Shown here one piece after another: positions 25,499 to 35,225 of a DNA stretch of 64,000 nucleotides. Positions within the stretch are counted from its first letter, which is position 1; the number at the start of each line of letters is the position of its first letter. The notes under the pieces are model-generated. The model searched no databases and was not told the DNA's origin. It saw only the letters and a list, made by a program, of their open reading frames with translations. Position numbers and translations under genes: made by a program. Source of the stretch: Microbacterium sp. Nx66 (GTDB lineage: Bacteria; Actinomycetota; Actinomycetes; Actinomycetales; Microbacteriaceae); the NCBI RefSeq assembly GCF_904066215.1, contig NZ_LR880474.1, positions 2,108,001 through 2,172,000 of the forward strand, in the 5' to 3' direction.

Positions 25499-26902
25499 TC
25501 AGATCTCACGCGCGTTCATACGGGCGAGCAGCAGCGCCTCGGTCGCCACGGCGTGCCGGAAGGTGTCCAGATGCAGCGACTCGTTGGGGCTGTGCGCGCG
25601 GGAGTGCGGATCCTCCACGCCGGTGACGAGGATCTGCGCCTCGGGGAACTCCCGCACGAGATCCGCGATGAACGGGATCGACCCGCCGACACCGAGATCC
25701 ACCGGGGGCACACCGTACCCGTCCCGCATGGCATCCCTGGTGAGCGCGACGGCCCACCCGCTCGTGTCCACGAGGAAAGGGTTGCCGAGGTCCACGTCGG
25801 AGAAGGTCAGCTCGGCGCCGAAGGGCGCGTGTGCGCGGAGGTGACGCTCGAGAGCCTCGTACGCGTCCTGGCCGGACTGGCCGGGGGCCACACGGGCGCT
25901 GATGACCACGGTCACCTCAGGGAGCAGCGTGTTCGAGGCCGCGGCGACACTCGTCGCATCGATGCCGATGACCGTGACGGAGGGCTTGTTCCAGATGCGG
26001 CTGAGGATCGTGCCGTCGCCGATGGGCGTGGTCCCCGGCAGGAGCCCGGCCTCGTCGCGCAGCGTCTCCTCGGTGTACTCAGGGGTCTCGGCGTCCCGCG
26101 CCGTCATCCCCTCGACGGCGACGGAGCCGTCCTCGTGCCACAGTGTGGCGAGGAGCCGCACGGTCGCCATCATGGCGTCGGGCACCGCTCCGCCGAACAT
26201 CCCGGAGTGCGAGGCGTGGTCGAGCGTGCGCACCTTCATGGTGAAGCGCGCGTTGCCACGGAGCGAGACGGTCAGGCCGGGCGTGACCGAGTCCCAGTTG
26301 CCGGAGTCCGCGACCACGATCGCGTCGGCGCGGAGGGCGTCCTTGTTGTCGGAGAGGAACTGGGCGAAGGACCGCGAACCGTACTCCTCCTCCCCCTCGA
26401 CGAACATCGCGATGCCGAGGTCGAGGTCGTCGCCGAGCACCTCCGCGACCGCGCGGATCGCCCCGATGTGCGCCATGATCCCCGCCTTGTCGTCTGCGGC
26501 GCCGCGGCCGTACAGGCGGCCGTCCCGCACGGTGGGCTCGAACGGCGGCGTCTCCCACAGGGCGTCGTCCCCCGGAGGCTGCACGTCGTGGTGGGCGTAG
26601 AGGAGGATCGTCGGCTTGCCGTTCCGTGCCGCGCGCGTCGCGAGCACCGCGGGCTGACCCTGCTCGTCGGTGCCGGGGATGTCGGCACGGAGCACGGTCA
26701 CCTCGTCGAAGACGCCGGTGCCACGCGCGAGGGTGGCAACGGCGTCGGCGCTGCGCTCCAGCTGCGTCTGATCGAAGGCAGGCCAGGCCATGCCGGGGAT
26801 GCGCACGAGGTTCCCGAGGTCCGACAGCGCGGAGGGGATACCGGTGGCGACGGCTTCGAGGACGGCGGCGTCGGACTCGCTGGGAAGAGCAGGTGAGGTC
26901 AT
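25499..26902 (-). CDS. M20-family dipeptidase/metallopeptidase
   Basis: A 467-residue M20 zinc peptidase. ILLYAHHDVQPPGD provides the first metal ligand, LYGRGAADDKAGIMAHI the bridging Asp, and FVEGEEEYGSRSF the catalytic glutamate pair. The lid domain lies between (about residues 190-350), and the final metal His is in DPHSRAHSPNE. This is the dipeptidase/PepV-like class acting on small peptides in the cytoplasm. The ATG at 26902 is chosen because upstream sequence is antisense to the DUF3043 gene. TAAGAT at 26910-26915 with seven bases of spacing suggests a leaderless transcript, divergent from the DUF3043 gene. Confidence 0.9.
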   Translation of the reverse strand: MTSPALPSESDAAVLEAVATGIPSALSDLGNLVRIPGMAWPAFDQTQLERSADAVATLARGTGVFDEVTVLRADIPGTDEQGQPAVLATRAARNGKPTILLYAHHDVQPPGDDALWETPPFEPTVRDGRLYGRGAADDKAGIMAHIGAIRAVAEVLGDDLDLGIAMFVEGEEEYGSRSFAQFLSDNKDALRADAIVVADSGNWDSVTPGLTVSLRGNARFTMKVRTLDHASHSGMFGGAVPDAMMATVRLLATLWHEDGSVAVEGMTARDAETPEYTEETLRDEAGLLPGTTPIGDGTILSRIWNKPSVTVIGIDATSVAAASNTLLPEVTVVISARVAPGQSGQDAYEALERHLRAHAPFGAELTFSDVDLGNPFLVDTSGWAVALTRDAMRDGYGVPPVDLGVGGSIPFIADLVREFPEAQILVTGVEDPHSRAHSPNESLHLDTFRHAVATEALLLARMNAREI

Positions 26903-26947
26903 GCGAGTAATCTTAAGGCGACCCACCCCAGCGAACCGAGGAACCTC

Positions 26948-27520
26948 GTGGCCACTACCCCCGCCTCCCCTTCGACGAACGACGACGCCCCCCAGACGCC
27001 TGCCGTCGGCAAGGGACGCGCGACGCCGACCCGCGCCGAGCAGGAGGCCGCCCGTCGCCGCCCCCTCGTGGCGAACACCAAGGAGGCCAAGGCCGCGGCC
27101 CGCGCCGAGCTCAACGAGCGCCGCGCGAAGGCGCAGGCGGGCATGGCCGCAGGCGAGGAGAAGTACCTCCCCGCGCGCGACAAGGGCCCGCAGCGTCGGT
27201 GGGTGCGCGACTACGTGGACGCCGGCTGGCACCCCGCCGAGTTCGTCATGGGGGTCATGGTGCTCGTCATCCTGGCCTCGCTGCTGCCGACGAACATGAT
27301 GATCTCGTTCTACGCGTACCTGTTCATGATGGCGTACCTCGTCATCGCGATCGGCGGCATGATCCTCCTCGGCATGCGGGTCAAGCGCAAGGCGGCCGCG
27401 AAGTTCGGCAAGGACCGCGTCGAGAAGGGCCTCGGCTGGTACGCGGGTATGCGTGCCCTGCAGATGCGCTTCATGCGCCTGCCGAAGCCGCAGGTCAAGC
27501 GCGGGCAGTACCCGGACTGA
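26948..27520 (+). CDS. DUF3043 membrane protein
   Basis: A 190-residue actinobacterial membrane protein. It has a disordered N-terminus (first 45 residues, Pro/Ala rich), a charged region (EAARRRPLVANTKEAKAAAR), then KYLPARDKGPQRRWVRDYVD and two helices (about 98-116 and 120-142), ending with a basic tail. This layout matches DUF3043. Function unknown. GAGGAA lies just before the GTG start at 26948. Its 3' end overlaps the 3' end of pyrD by 26 bases in a convergent arrangement. Confidence 0.85.
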   Translation: MATTPASPSTNDDAPQTPAVGKGRATPTRAEQEAARRRPLVANTKEAKAAARAELNERRAKAQAGMAAGEEKYLPARDKGPQRRWVRDYVDAGWHPAEFVMGVMVLVILASLLPTNMMISFYAYLFMMAYLVIAIGGMILLGMRVKRKAAAKFGKDRVEKGLGWYAGMRALQMRFMRLPKPQVKRGQYPD

Positions 27521-28532
27521 CCAGTCCCCGGTTGATCTCGCGGCCCCAGAACGGTCCGCGGTAGAGGAACGCCGTGTAGCCCTGGACCAGGGTGGCCCCG
27601 GCATCCAGACGCTCCTGCACATCCGCCGCCGTCTCGACACCGCCCACCGCGATCACGCAGAAGTCCTCGGGGACCGCGGTGCGGACGACCCGGAGGACCT
27701 CGAGCGACCGCTTCTTGAGCGGAGCACCGGAGAGACCGCCCGCGCCGGCCGCCTCGACAGCGGCCGCATCGGTGCAGAGCCCGTCCCGGCTGATCGTCGT
27801 GTTGTGCGCGATGATGCCCGCGAGCCCCTCCTCGACGGCGAGGCGCGCGATCGCGGCGATCTCGTCATCCGGCAGATCGGGGGCGATCTTCACGAGCAGC
27901 GGGGTCGCCCCGGCTGCCTCGCGGACGGCCCGCAGCAACGGCGCCAGCGTCTCGACGGCCTGCAGACCGCGAAGTCCAGGGGTGTTCGGCGACGAGACGT
28001 TGACGGCGAGGTAGTCGGCGAGCGGGGCCAGTCGGGTGGCCGACGCGACATAGTCCGCCACGGCGTCCTCGACGTCCACCACACGGCTCTTGCCGATGTT
28101 GACGCCGATCACCGTGTCGGGCGCGCCACGACGAAGCCGTGCGAGACGACGGGCTGCGGCATCCGCACCACGGTTGTTGAAGCCCATGCGGTTGATCACC
28201 GCGCGGTCCTCGACCAGTCGGAACAGCCGGGGCTTCGGATTGCCCTCCTGCGGGACGGCCGTGACCGTTCCGACCTCGACGTGCCCGAAGCCGAGCGCTG
28301 CCAGGCCACGGACGCCGACGGCGTTCTTGTCGAACCCGGCCGCGACGCCGAACGGCGAAGGGAACGTCAGCCCCAGCGCCTCGACCCGCAGGGAGGGGTC
28401 GGGCCGGGTCATCGCGCGCGTGGCCCACGAGAACGGCGGCACACCGAGCACGCGGATCACCGCCATACCGGCGTGGTGGGCGAACTCGGGATCGAAGCGC
28501 GAGAGGACGGCGCGGAAGAGCAGCGGATACAT
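27495..28532 (-). CDS. pyrD: Dihydroorotate dehydrogenase (quinone), class 2
   Basis: Membrane-associated flavoenzyme of pyrimidine synthesis that oxidises dihydroorotate with menaquinone. The 345-residue length, the N-terminal helix (MYPLLFRAVLSRFDPEFAHH) and the catalytic serine in AVNVSSPNTPGLR place it in class 2. GVAAGFDKNA and GVETAADVQERLDAGA bind FMN. The ATG at 28532 follows the nrdR stop by ten bases. TAATCT at 28540-28545 has the leaderless spacing but also contains the nrdR stop codon, so it may be coincidence. Convergent 26-base overlap with the DUF3043 gene. Confidence 0.95.
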   Translation of the reverse strand: MYPLLFRAVLSRFDPEFAHHAGMAVIRVLGVPPFSWATRAMTRPDPSLRVEALGLTFPSPFGVAAGFDKNAVGVRGLAALGFGHVEVGTVTAVPQEGNPKPRLFRLVEDRAVINRMGFNNRGADAAARRLARLRRGAPDTVIGVNIGKSRVVDVEDAVADYVASATRLAPLADYLAVNVSSPNTPGLRGLQAVETLAPLLRAVREAAGATPLLVKIAPDLPDDEIAAIARLAVEEGLAGIIAHNTTISRDGLCTDAAAVEAAGAGGLSGAPLKKRSLEVLRVVRTAVPEDFCVIAVGGVETAADVQERLDAGATLVQGYTAFLYRGPFWGREINRGLVSPGTARA

Positions 28533-28542
28533 CCCTGCCAGA

Positions 28543-29013
28543 TTACCGGTCCGCCGCCTCCGCCTTGGCGTGGTCGGCCCGGAGGTCGCCGATGGCGGAC
28601 TCGAAGTCCTCGAGCGAGTCGAACGCCTGATAGACGCTCGCGAAGCGGAGGAACGCGACCTCGTCGAGCTCCCGGAGCGGTCCGAGGATCGCGAGGCCGA
28701 TCTCGTTCGTGTCGAGCTGGGAGACACCGGTCTGCCGGACCGCCTCCTCCACGCGCTGCGCGAGGATCGCGAGGTCTGCCTCGGTCACGGGACGCCCCTG
28801 ACAGGCCTTCCGCACTCCGGAGATGACCTTCTCCCTGCTGAACGGCTCCATGACGCCCGAGCGCTTGATGACGTTCAGGCTCGCGGTCTCCGTCGTCGAG
28901 AAACGTCCCCCGCATTCCGGACACTGGCGACGACGACGGATGGAGAGCCCGTCGTCGCTGGTGCGCGAGTCGATGACCCGGGAATCGGGGTGACGGCAGA
29001 AGGGGCAGTGCAT
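28543..29013 (-). CDS. nrdR: Transcriptional repressor of ribonucleotide reductase genes
   Basis: A 156-residue NrdR with the N-terminal zinc ribbon (Cys3, Cys6, Cys31, Cys34; CPFC and CPEC) and the ATP-cone domain that senses ATP/dATP ([20 protein letters not shown]). It represses nrd operons through NrdR boxes; none was noticed in this window. TAGGAT at 29021-29026 is seven bases from the ATG, so it probably has its own leaderless promoter between hisD and nrdR. Confidence 0.96.
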   Translation of the reverse strand: MHCPFCRHPDSRVIDSRTSDDGLSIRRRRQCPECGGRFSTTETASLNVIKRSGVMEPFSREKVISGVRKACQGRPVTEADLAILAQRVEEAVRQTGVSQLDTNEIGLAILGPLRELDEVAFLRFASVYQAFDSLEDFESAIGDLRADHAKAEAADR

Positions 29014-29023
29014 CTGACAGATC

Positions 29024-30328
29024 CTACGCGGTGAAACGGGCCTCGATCGCCTCGCCGTGGGCGGGGAGCACCTCGGTGTCGGCCAGCGCGACGACGCCGT
29101 CCCGGACGGCGGCGAGGGCGTCGCGGTCGTACGACACGACCTGCTGCGGGCGGAGGAATGTGTACGCACCGAGGCCCGGGGCGTAGCGCGCCTGACCGCC
29201 CGTCGGCAGGACGTGGTTGCTGCCGGCCATGTAGTCGCCGAGACTGACCGGCGTCTGATCGCCGACGAACACGGCACCCGCGCTCGTGAAGACGGTGGCC
29301 GCCTCCTCCGCGTCGGCGAGGTGCAGTTCCAGGTGCTCCGGGGCGTAGGCATTGCTGAACGCGATCGCCGCCGCCCTGTCGTCCACGAGCACGATCGCCG
29401 ACTGCGGCCCGGACAACGCCGCCGCGACGCGCTCGCTGTGCCGGGTGCGCGCAGCCTGCCGTTCGACCTCGGCCCTGACCTGCTCGGCGATCTCCACCGC
29501 GTCGGTCACGAGGACGGCCGAGGCCTGCTCGTCGTGCTCGGCCTGGCTGACGAGGTCGGCGGCGATGAGACGGGGGTCGGACGCGGCGTCCGCGACGACG
29601 AGGATCTCGGTCGCGCCGGCCTCGGAGTCCGTGCCGACGACCCCGGCCACGGCACGCTTCGCCGACGCGACGTAGTTGTTGCCCGGTCCGGATACCACGT
29701 CGACCGGATCGAGTCCCAGGCTCGCGGCGCCGTGGGCGAGTGCTCCGATGGCTCCGGCCCCGCCCATCGCATAGACCTCGGAGACGCCGAGCAGCGCCGC
29801 CGCGGCGAGGATCGTCGGGTGGACACGGCCGTCCTGATCCGCCTGCGGCGGCGAGGCGAGGGCGATCTGCTGCACCCCGGCGACCTGCGCGGGGACGACG
29901 TTCATGACCACGCTGGACGGGTAGACGGCTTTGCCTCCGGGGATGTACACCCCGACGCGAGACACCGGCTGCCACCGCTGCGTGATGGTCGCTCCCTCGC
30001 CGATCCGCGTCACCTGCGGGGCGGGGACCTGCGCGGCCGAGGCGAGACGCACACGGCGGATGGCCTCCTCGAGCGCTGCGCGGACCGTGGGAGTGAGATC
30101 CGACAGGGCTTCCGCGAGGTGGGACTCCGGAACACGAACCGCGTGACCGACGACGCGGTCGAAGCGCTCCGCCTGCTCGCGCAGCGCGTCCTCGCCGCGT
30201 TCCCGCACGTCGTCCACGAGGCGCGCCGCGGTGTCGAGCGCCTCGGCCCGAGCCTGGGTCGCGCGCGGGACGGCGGCGAGCATGTCAGCGGGCGAGAGCT
30301 CGCGCCCCCGCAGATCGATCGTGCGCAT
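29024..30328 (-). CDS. hisD: Histidinol dehydrogenase
   Basis: Zinc and NAD-dependent enzyme doing the last two steps of histidine synthesis. The 434-residue product has [19 protein letters not shown] with the metal-site Gln and His, [14 protein letters not shown], and [18 protein letters not shown]. It starts one base after the membrane protein gene (30330) ends, so they are co-transcribed. No other his gene is in the window. Confidence 0.96.
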   Translation of the reverse strand: MRTIDLRGRELSPADMLAAVPRATQARAEALDTAARLVDDVRERGEDALREQAERFDRVVGHAVRVPESHLAEALSDLTPTVRAALEEAIRRVRLASAAQVPAPQVTRIGEGATITQRWQPVSRVGVYIPGGKAVYPSSVVMNVVPAQVAGVQQIALASPPQADQDGRVHPTILAAAALLGVSEVYAMGGAGAIGALAHGAASLGLDPVDVVSGPGNNYVASAKRAVAGVVGTDSEAGATEILVVADAASDPRLIAADLVSQAEHDEQASAVLVTDAVEIAEQVRAEVERQAARTRHSERVAAALSGPQSAIVLVDDRAAAIAFSNAYAPEHLELHLADAEEAATVFTSAGAVFVGDQTPVSLGDYMAGSNHVLPTGGQARYAPGLGAYTFLRPQQVVSYDRDALAAVRDGVVALADTEVLPAHGEAIEARFTA

Positions 30329-30329
30329 G

Positions 30330-31565
30330 TCAGCCCTTCGTGATGCCGGCGATGTCGTGGAGGTAGCCGATACGGCCGTCGTCGTGACGCACGACGAAGG
30401 CGCCGCCCCGGTCCTCGATCACGAGTGCCCAGGCGGTCGGGCCGATGCGGAAGATCGGCTCTCCGCGTTCGTCGTGCACGTCGCGCTCCGTCGGGGCGAG
30501 GATCCAGAAGGGCTGCGCCTCAACAGCACTCTGTCGCTGAGCGGCAGCCTGCGGATCGGCGTGGTCGCTGATCACCGGGTGCACAGCGGTCGCGTCGTCC
30601 GGTGTCGGCTCCTGGGCGGCGGCGAGCTCCTCCTCGGAGAGTGCCTTGGCGCCGAGCAGCGACTCGATGCTGCCGGTGTCGGACACGATCTCGGGCTGCT
30701 CCCCGCGGGAACGCCGCGAGTAGACCGGGGTGTACTCGGGTTCCGAGGTGACAGGGACGGTTCCGGTCCCCCCACCCGAGGCGTGTGCGGTGAGCGGAAC
30801 GCGATCCGCGTCGTCCACGGAGGCGCCGCGGTCGGCGGTGGCCGTCTCACGGACGTCGACGGCGTCCTCCTGGTCCGCGGGGGTCGGCTCGAGGTCGGCA
30901 TCGGCGATCACGGCCGTCTCATCCGCCGCAGGAGAGCTCGGGAGGACGGCGTCCGCAGACGCCTCGGCCGCCGATCCACTCGGCGTCGCCTCGGGACGCG
31001 GGCGTGCGATCACCGGGCGCACGGGGTTCGCGTTGCGGTGGGCGAGCGTGACGAGCCGCCCCTGGAAATCCTCCTTGAGCCCCGGGATGAGAGGCGCGAA
31101 GACGGTGAGGACGACGAGGGCGGTGGAGGTGATGACCTGCACGACCGCGTTCCAGGGCAGCCCCCAGTTCCCCGTGGAGATGACCGCCGAGAGGGCGAGC
31201 CACAGGTTGCCGGCCCACACGCAGGCCGCGACCGAGAACGCCACGGAGGCGAACTGGTCGATGCCCAGCGAACCGACGCGACGGATGCCGTCCGGCGAGA
31301 AGCGCCGGAGGACGAGGAGGAAGACGGCCACCGTGGGCACGCCGATCGGCAGGATCCACTGGATGCCGATGCCCCACAGGGAGATGCCGCCGCTGAGCGG
31401 GAAGAAGGAGACGAGGAAGGAGACCAGCCAGACGCCCACGATCAGCAGCTCGCGCAGCGTGAAGCCGAGGATGCCGTACTCCGGCGTGACCTCGTCGTCG
31501 TAGAGGACGCCGTCCTCATCGCTGAACACCGCTTCGGCGTCCGGCTCGGGAAGATCCGTGCTCAT
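30330..31565 (-). CDS. Uncharacterised four-helix membrane protein
   Basis: A 411-residue protein with four hydrophobic helices in the first 160 residues (FTLRELLIVGVWLVSFLVSF; ISLWGIGIQWILPIGVPTVA; SVAACVWAGNLWLALSAVI; VITSTALVVLTVFAPLIPG). A long, Pro/Ala/acidic, probably disordered cytoplasmic region follows, with a short folded C-terminus (PTAWALVIEDRGGAFVVRHD). I do not recognise the family. The basic and Thr/Ser-rich linker could be a phosphorylation target. GAGGAAAGGA lies before the ATG at 31565, and TAGGAT at 31622-31627 is a likely -10. hisD follows after one base. Confidence 0.7.
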   Translation of the reverse strand: MSTDLPEPDAEAVFSDEDGVLYDDEVTPEYGILGFTLRELLIVGVWLVSFLVSFFPLSGGISLWGIGIQWILPIGVPTVAVFLLVLRRFSPDGIRRVGSLGIDQFASVAFSVAACVWAGNLWLALSAVISTGNWGLPWNAVVQVITSTALVVLTVFAPLIPGLKEDFQGRLVTLAHRNANPVRPVIARPRPEATPSGSAAEASADAVLPSSPAADETAVIADADLEPTPADQEDAVDVRETATADRGASVDDADRVPLTAHASGGGTGTVPVTSEPEYTPVYSRRSRGEQPEIVSDTGSIESLLGAKALSEEELAAAQEPTPDDATAVHPVISDHADPQAAAQRQSAVEAQPFWILAPTERDVHDERGEPIFRIGPTAWALVIEDRGGAFVVRHDDGRIGYLHDIAGITKG

Positions 31566-31632
31566 AGTCGTCCTTTCCTCATCGGCGCACCACGACTTTC
31601 CGGTGCTCTCGACGGCTCCCGATCCTACTCGC

Positions 31633-34600
31633 TCACCCCAGACAGGTTGGTCCGAGCAGAGACTTGAGGTCACCGAAGAGGTCGGCCGAGACCTTCACCG
31701 GCATGGGCACCTCGAACACCTTCGCCGTGCCCGCGCGGTGCACGCGGAGCAGCACCTCGGTGTCCCCGCTGTGCCGCCGGAGGACCTCGGCCAGCTCCGT
31801 CATGACCCGCTCGGTGGCGCGCTGCTCGGCGAGGACGAGCGACAGCGGGCCTGCAGCGTCGAAGGAGCCGACGTCGGGTGCGAACGCGGACTGCGCATGC
31901 AGGTTCAGCCCGTCGTCACGGCGCGAGACCCGTCCACGCACCGCGAGGATGGCGTCCTGCTGCAGGGTGTGCTGGAACTCGAGGTAGGTCTTGCCCATGA
32001 ACATCACGGTGACCTCACCGTTGAAGTCCTCCACGGTGATCATGCCGTACGGGTTCCCACTCGCCTTCGCCACACGATGCTGCACGCTGGTGACGAGGCC
32101 GGCCACGGTGACCTGATCGCCGTCCTGCAGATCCTCGGAGTTGTTGAGGTCGTGGATGGAGATCGAGGCGTGCTTCGCGAGCGGCACCTCGAGACCGGCG
32201 AGCGGATGATCCGAGACGTAGAGGCCGAGCATCTCGCGCTCGAACGCGAGCTTGTCCTTCTTGATCCATTCCGGACGTGGGGGCACCTTCGCGGGCGCCG
32301 CCTCCTCCATCCCGTCGTAGAGACTGTCGAAATCGAAGCCGATGGCGCCCTGCGCCTCGTTCCGCTTCCTGTCGACCGCCGCCTCCACGGCGTCTTCATG
32401 GATCTCGAGGAGCGCGCGACGGGTGTCCCCCATCGAGTCGAAGGCACCGGCCTTGATGAGCGATTCGACCGTGCGCTTGTTGGCGACGTGCAGGGGAACC
32501 TTGTCGAGGAAGTGATGGAAGGACGTAAACCGCTCGTCCTTGCGGGACTGCACGATGCCGTCGACGACGTTCGTGCCGACGTTGCGGACCGCGCCGAGAC
32601 CGAAGCGGATGTCGTCGCCGACGGCCGCGAAGAAGTTGATCGACTCGGAGACGTCCGGCGGCAGCACCTTGATGCCCATCCGGCGGCACTCGTTCAGGTA
32701 GAGCGCCATCTTGTCCTTCGAGTCGCCGACGCTCGTCAGGAGCGCGGCCATGTACTCGGCCGGGTAGTGCGCCTTGAGGTACGCGGTCCAGTACGACACG
32801 AGACCGTACGCAGCGGAGTGCGCTTTGTTGAAGGCGTAGTCGGAGAACGGCAGGAGGATGTCCCAGAGCGCCTTGACCGCCCCCTCGCCGAAGCCGCGTT
32901 CGGTCATTCCGGCCGCGAACCCCGCGTACTGCTTGTCCAGCTCGGACTTCTTCTTCTTGCCCATCGCGCGGCGCAGGATGTCGGCTTGACCGAGGCTGAA
33001 TCCGGCGACCTTCTGCGCGATCGCCATGACCTGCTCCTGGTAGATGATGAGTCCGTAGGACTCCTCCAGGATCTCCGCGAGCGGTTCCGCCAGCTCGGGA
33101 TGGATCGGGGAGATCTCCTGCTGACCGTTCTTGCGCAGCGCGTAGTTGGTGTGGGAGTTCGCTCCCATCGGTCCAGGACGGTACAGCGCGATGAGGGCCG
33201 AGATGTCGCCGAAGTTGTCCGGCTTCATGAGTCGCATGAGCGAGCGCAGCGGCGGGCTGTCGAGCTGGAACACGCCGAGGGTGTCGCCACGGGCCAGCAG
33301 TTCGTAGACGGCGGGGTCATCGAGCCCGAGGTGCTCCAGATCGAGCTCCTCGCCGCGGTTCATCCGGATGTTGTCCAGCGCGTCCGAGATGATCGTCAGG
33401 TTCCGGAGGCCCAGGAAGTCCATCTTGATGAGGCCGAGGGACTCGCACGACGGGTAGTCGAACTGCGTGACGATCTGGCCGTCCTGCTCCCGGCGCATGA
33501 TCGGGATGATGTCGAGCAGGGGCTCGGACGACATGATGACGCCGGCGGCATGCACGCCCCACTGCCGCTTCAGCCCCTCGAGCCCGAGAGCCCGGTCGAA
33601 GACGGTCTTCGCCTCCGGATCGGTCTCGATGAGGGCGCGGAACTCGCTGGCCTCCTTGTAGCGGGGGTGCGCGGAATCGAACATGCCGTCCAGCGGCATG
33701 TCCTTGCCCATCACCGCCGGGGGCATCGCCTTGGTGAGCCGCTCCCCCATGCTGAACGGGAACCCGAGCACGCGACCGGCGTCCTTGAGGGCCTGCTTCG
33801 ACTTGATCGTGCCGTAGGTGACGATCTGCGCGACGCGCTCGGAGCCGTACTTCCGGGTCACGTACTCGATGACCTCGCCGCGGCGACGATCGTCGAAGTC
33901 GACGTCGAAGTCGGGCATCGAGACGCGGTCGGGGTTGAGGAAGCGCTCGAAGATCAGACCGTGCTCGAGGGGATCGAGATCCGTGATCTTCATAGCGTAG
34001 GCGACCATCGAGCCGGCACCGGAGCCACGACCCGGGCCGACGCGGATGCCGTTGTCCTTCGCCCAGTTGATGAAGTCGGCGACGACGAGGAAGTAGCCGG
34101 GGAAGCCCATCTGCAGGATGATCCCGGTCTCGTACTCGGCCTGCTTGCGCACCTTGTCCGGGATGCCGCTGGGGTACCGGTAGTGGAGGCCCTTCTCGAC
34201 CTCCTTGATCAGCCAGCTGTCCTCGGTCTCGCCGTCCGGGACCGGGAACCGCGGCATGTAGTTCGCCGAGGTGTTGAACTCGACCTCGCAGCGCTCGGCG
34301 ATCAGGAGCGTGTTGTCGCAGGCCTCCGGGTGGTCCCGGAAGAGCTGCCGCATCTCGGCGGCGGTCTTGATGTAGTAGCCGTCGCCGTCGAACTTGAAGC
34401 GGTTCGGGTCGTCGAGCGTGGAGCCGGACTGCACGCACAGCAGGGCGGCGTGGGCGTCGGCTTCGTGCTGGTGGGTGTAGTGCGAGTCGTTGGTGGCCAC
34501 GAGCGGGATGCCGAGGTCTTTCGCGAGCCGCAGCAGGTCGGTCATGACACGGCGCTCGATGGAGAGACCGTGGTCCATGATCTCGGCGAAGTAGTTCTCC

Positions 34601-35151
34601 TTGCCGAAGATGTCCTGGAACTCCGCCGCCGCGGCCCTGGCGGCGTCGTACTGGCCGAGCCGGAGCCGGGTCTGCACCTCCCCCGACGGGCACCCCGTCG
34701 TGGCGATGAGACCCTTGCCGTAGGTCTGGAGCAGCTCGCGGTCCATGCGGGGCTTGAAGTAGTAGCCCTCCATGCTCGACAGCGAGCTCAGCCGGAAGAG
34801 GTTGTGCATGCCCTCGGTGCTCTGGCTCCACATGGTCATGTGGGTGTAGGCGCCCGAACCCGAGACGTCGTCGCTGCGCTGGTCCGCCGAGCCCCACTGC
34901 ACCCGGGTCTTGTCGCTGCGGTGCGTGCCCGGGGTGACGTAGGCCTCGAGACCGACGATGGGTTTGATGCCGGCGTTGCGCGCGGCGTTGTAGAACTCGA
35001 ACGCCGCGAAGGTGTTCCCGTGGTCCGTCACCGCGATCGCCGGCATGCCGTAATCGGCGGCCGCCTGGGTCATCGCGTTGATCTTCGCGGCCCCGTCGAG
35101 CATCGAGTACTCGCTGTGCACGTGCAGGTGGACGAAGGAGTCGGATGCCAT
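31633..35151 (-). CDS. dnaE: DNA polymerase III alpha subunit
   Basis: Replicative polymerase catalytic subunit of 1172 residues, the normal DnaE1 length. The N-terminal PHP domain begins FVHLHVHSEYSMLDG; the polymerase active-site acidic residues are in MPDFDVDFDDRRRGEVIEYV. HhH and OB-fold (TVAGLVTSVQHRV) regions follow. The ATG at 35151 has TAGACT at 35158-35163 exactly six bases upstream and no ribosome binding site, so a leaderless mRNA is likely even for this core gene. Confidence 0.97.
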   Translation of the reverse strand: MASDSFVHLHVHSEYSMLDGAAKINAMTQAAADYGMPAIAVTDHGNTFAAFEFYNAARNAGIKPIVGLEAYVTPGTHRSDKTRVQWGSADQRSDDVSGSGAYTHMTMWSQSTEGMHNLFRLSSLSSMEGYYFKPRMDRELLQTYGKGLIATTGCPSGEVQTRLRLGQYDAARAAAAEFQDIFGKENYFAEIMDHGLSIERRVMTDLLRLAKDLGIPLVATNDSHYTHQHEADAHAALLCVQSGSTLDDPNRFKFDGDGYYIKTAAEMRQLFRDHPEACDNTLLIAERCEVEFNTSANYMPRFPVPDGETEDSWLIKEVEKGLHYRYPSGIPDKVRKQAEYETGIILQMGFPGYFLVVADFINWAKDNGIRVGPGRGSGAGSMVAYAMKITDLDPLEHGLIFERFLNPDRVSMPDFDVDFDDRRRGEVIEYVTRKYGSERVAQIVTYGTIKSKQALKDAGRVLGFPFSMGERLTKAMPPAVMGKDMPLDGMFDSAHPRYKEASEFRALIETDPEAKTVFDRALGLEGLKRQWGVHAAGVIMSSEPLLDIIPIMRREQDGQIVTQFDYPSCESLGLIKMDFLGLRNLTIISDALDNIRMNRGEELDLEHLGLDDPAVYELLARGDTLGVFQLDSPPLRSLMRLMKPDNFGDISALIALYRPGPMGANSHTNYALRKNGQQEISPIHPELAEPLAEILEESYGLIIYQEQVMAIAQKVAGFSLGQADILRRAMGKKKKSELDKQYAGFAAGMTERGFGEGAVKALWDILLPFSDYAFNKAHSAAYGLVSYWTAYLKAHYPAEYMAALLTSVGDSKDKMALYLNECRRMGIKVLPPDVSESINFFAAVGDDIRFGLGAVRNVGTNVVDGIVQSRKDERFTSFHHFLDKVPLHVANKRTVESLIKAGAFDSMGDTRRALLEIHEDAVEAAVDRKRNEAQGAIGFDFDSLYDGMEEAAPAKVPPRPEWIKKDKLAFEREMLGLYVSDHPLAGLEVPLAKHASISIHDLNNSEDLQDGDQVTVAGLVTSVQHRVAKASGNPYGMITVEDFNGEVTVMFMGKTYLEFQHTLQQDAILAVRGRVSRRDDGLNLHAQSAFAPDVGSFDAAGPLSLVLAEQRATERVMTELAEVLRRHSGDTEVLLRVHRAGTAKVFEVPMPVKVSADLFGDLKSLLGPTCLG

Positions 35152-35157
35152 GCTTCG

Positions 35158-35163
35158 AGTCTA
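35158..35163 (-). promoter_or_regulatory. -10 hexamer for a leaderless dnaE transcript
   Basis: TAGACT on the minus strand ends seven bases before the dnaE ATG. The same hexamer precedes pknL, plsC, the FadD15-like gene, ctaC, murC and the DUF3040 gene. Confidence 0.55.
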
Positions 35164-35225
35164 CGTTCGGCCCCGGACACCGGCATGCGTCGCGCTCCCC
35201 CAGCGAGCGCGCCGCGGAACCCGGT

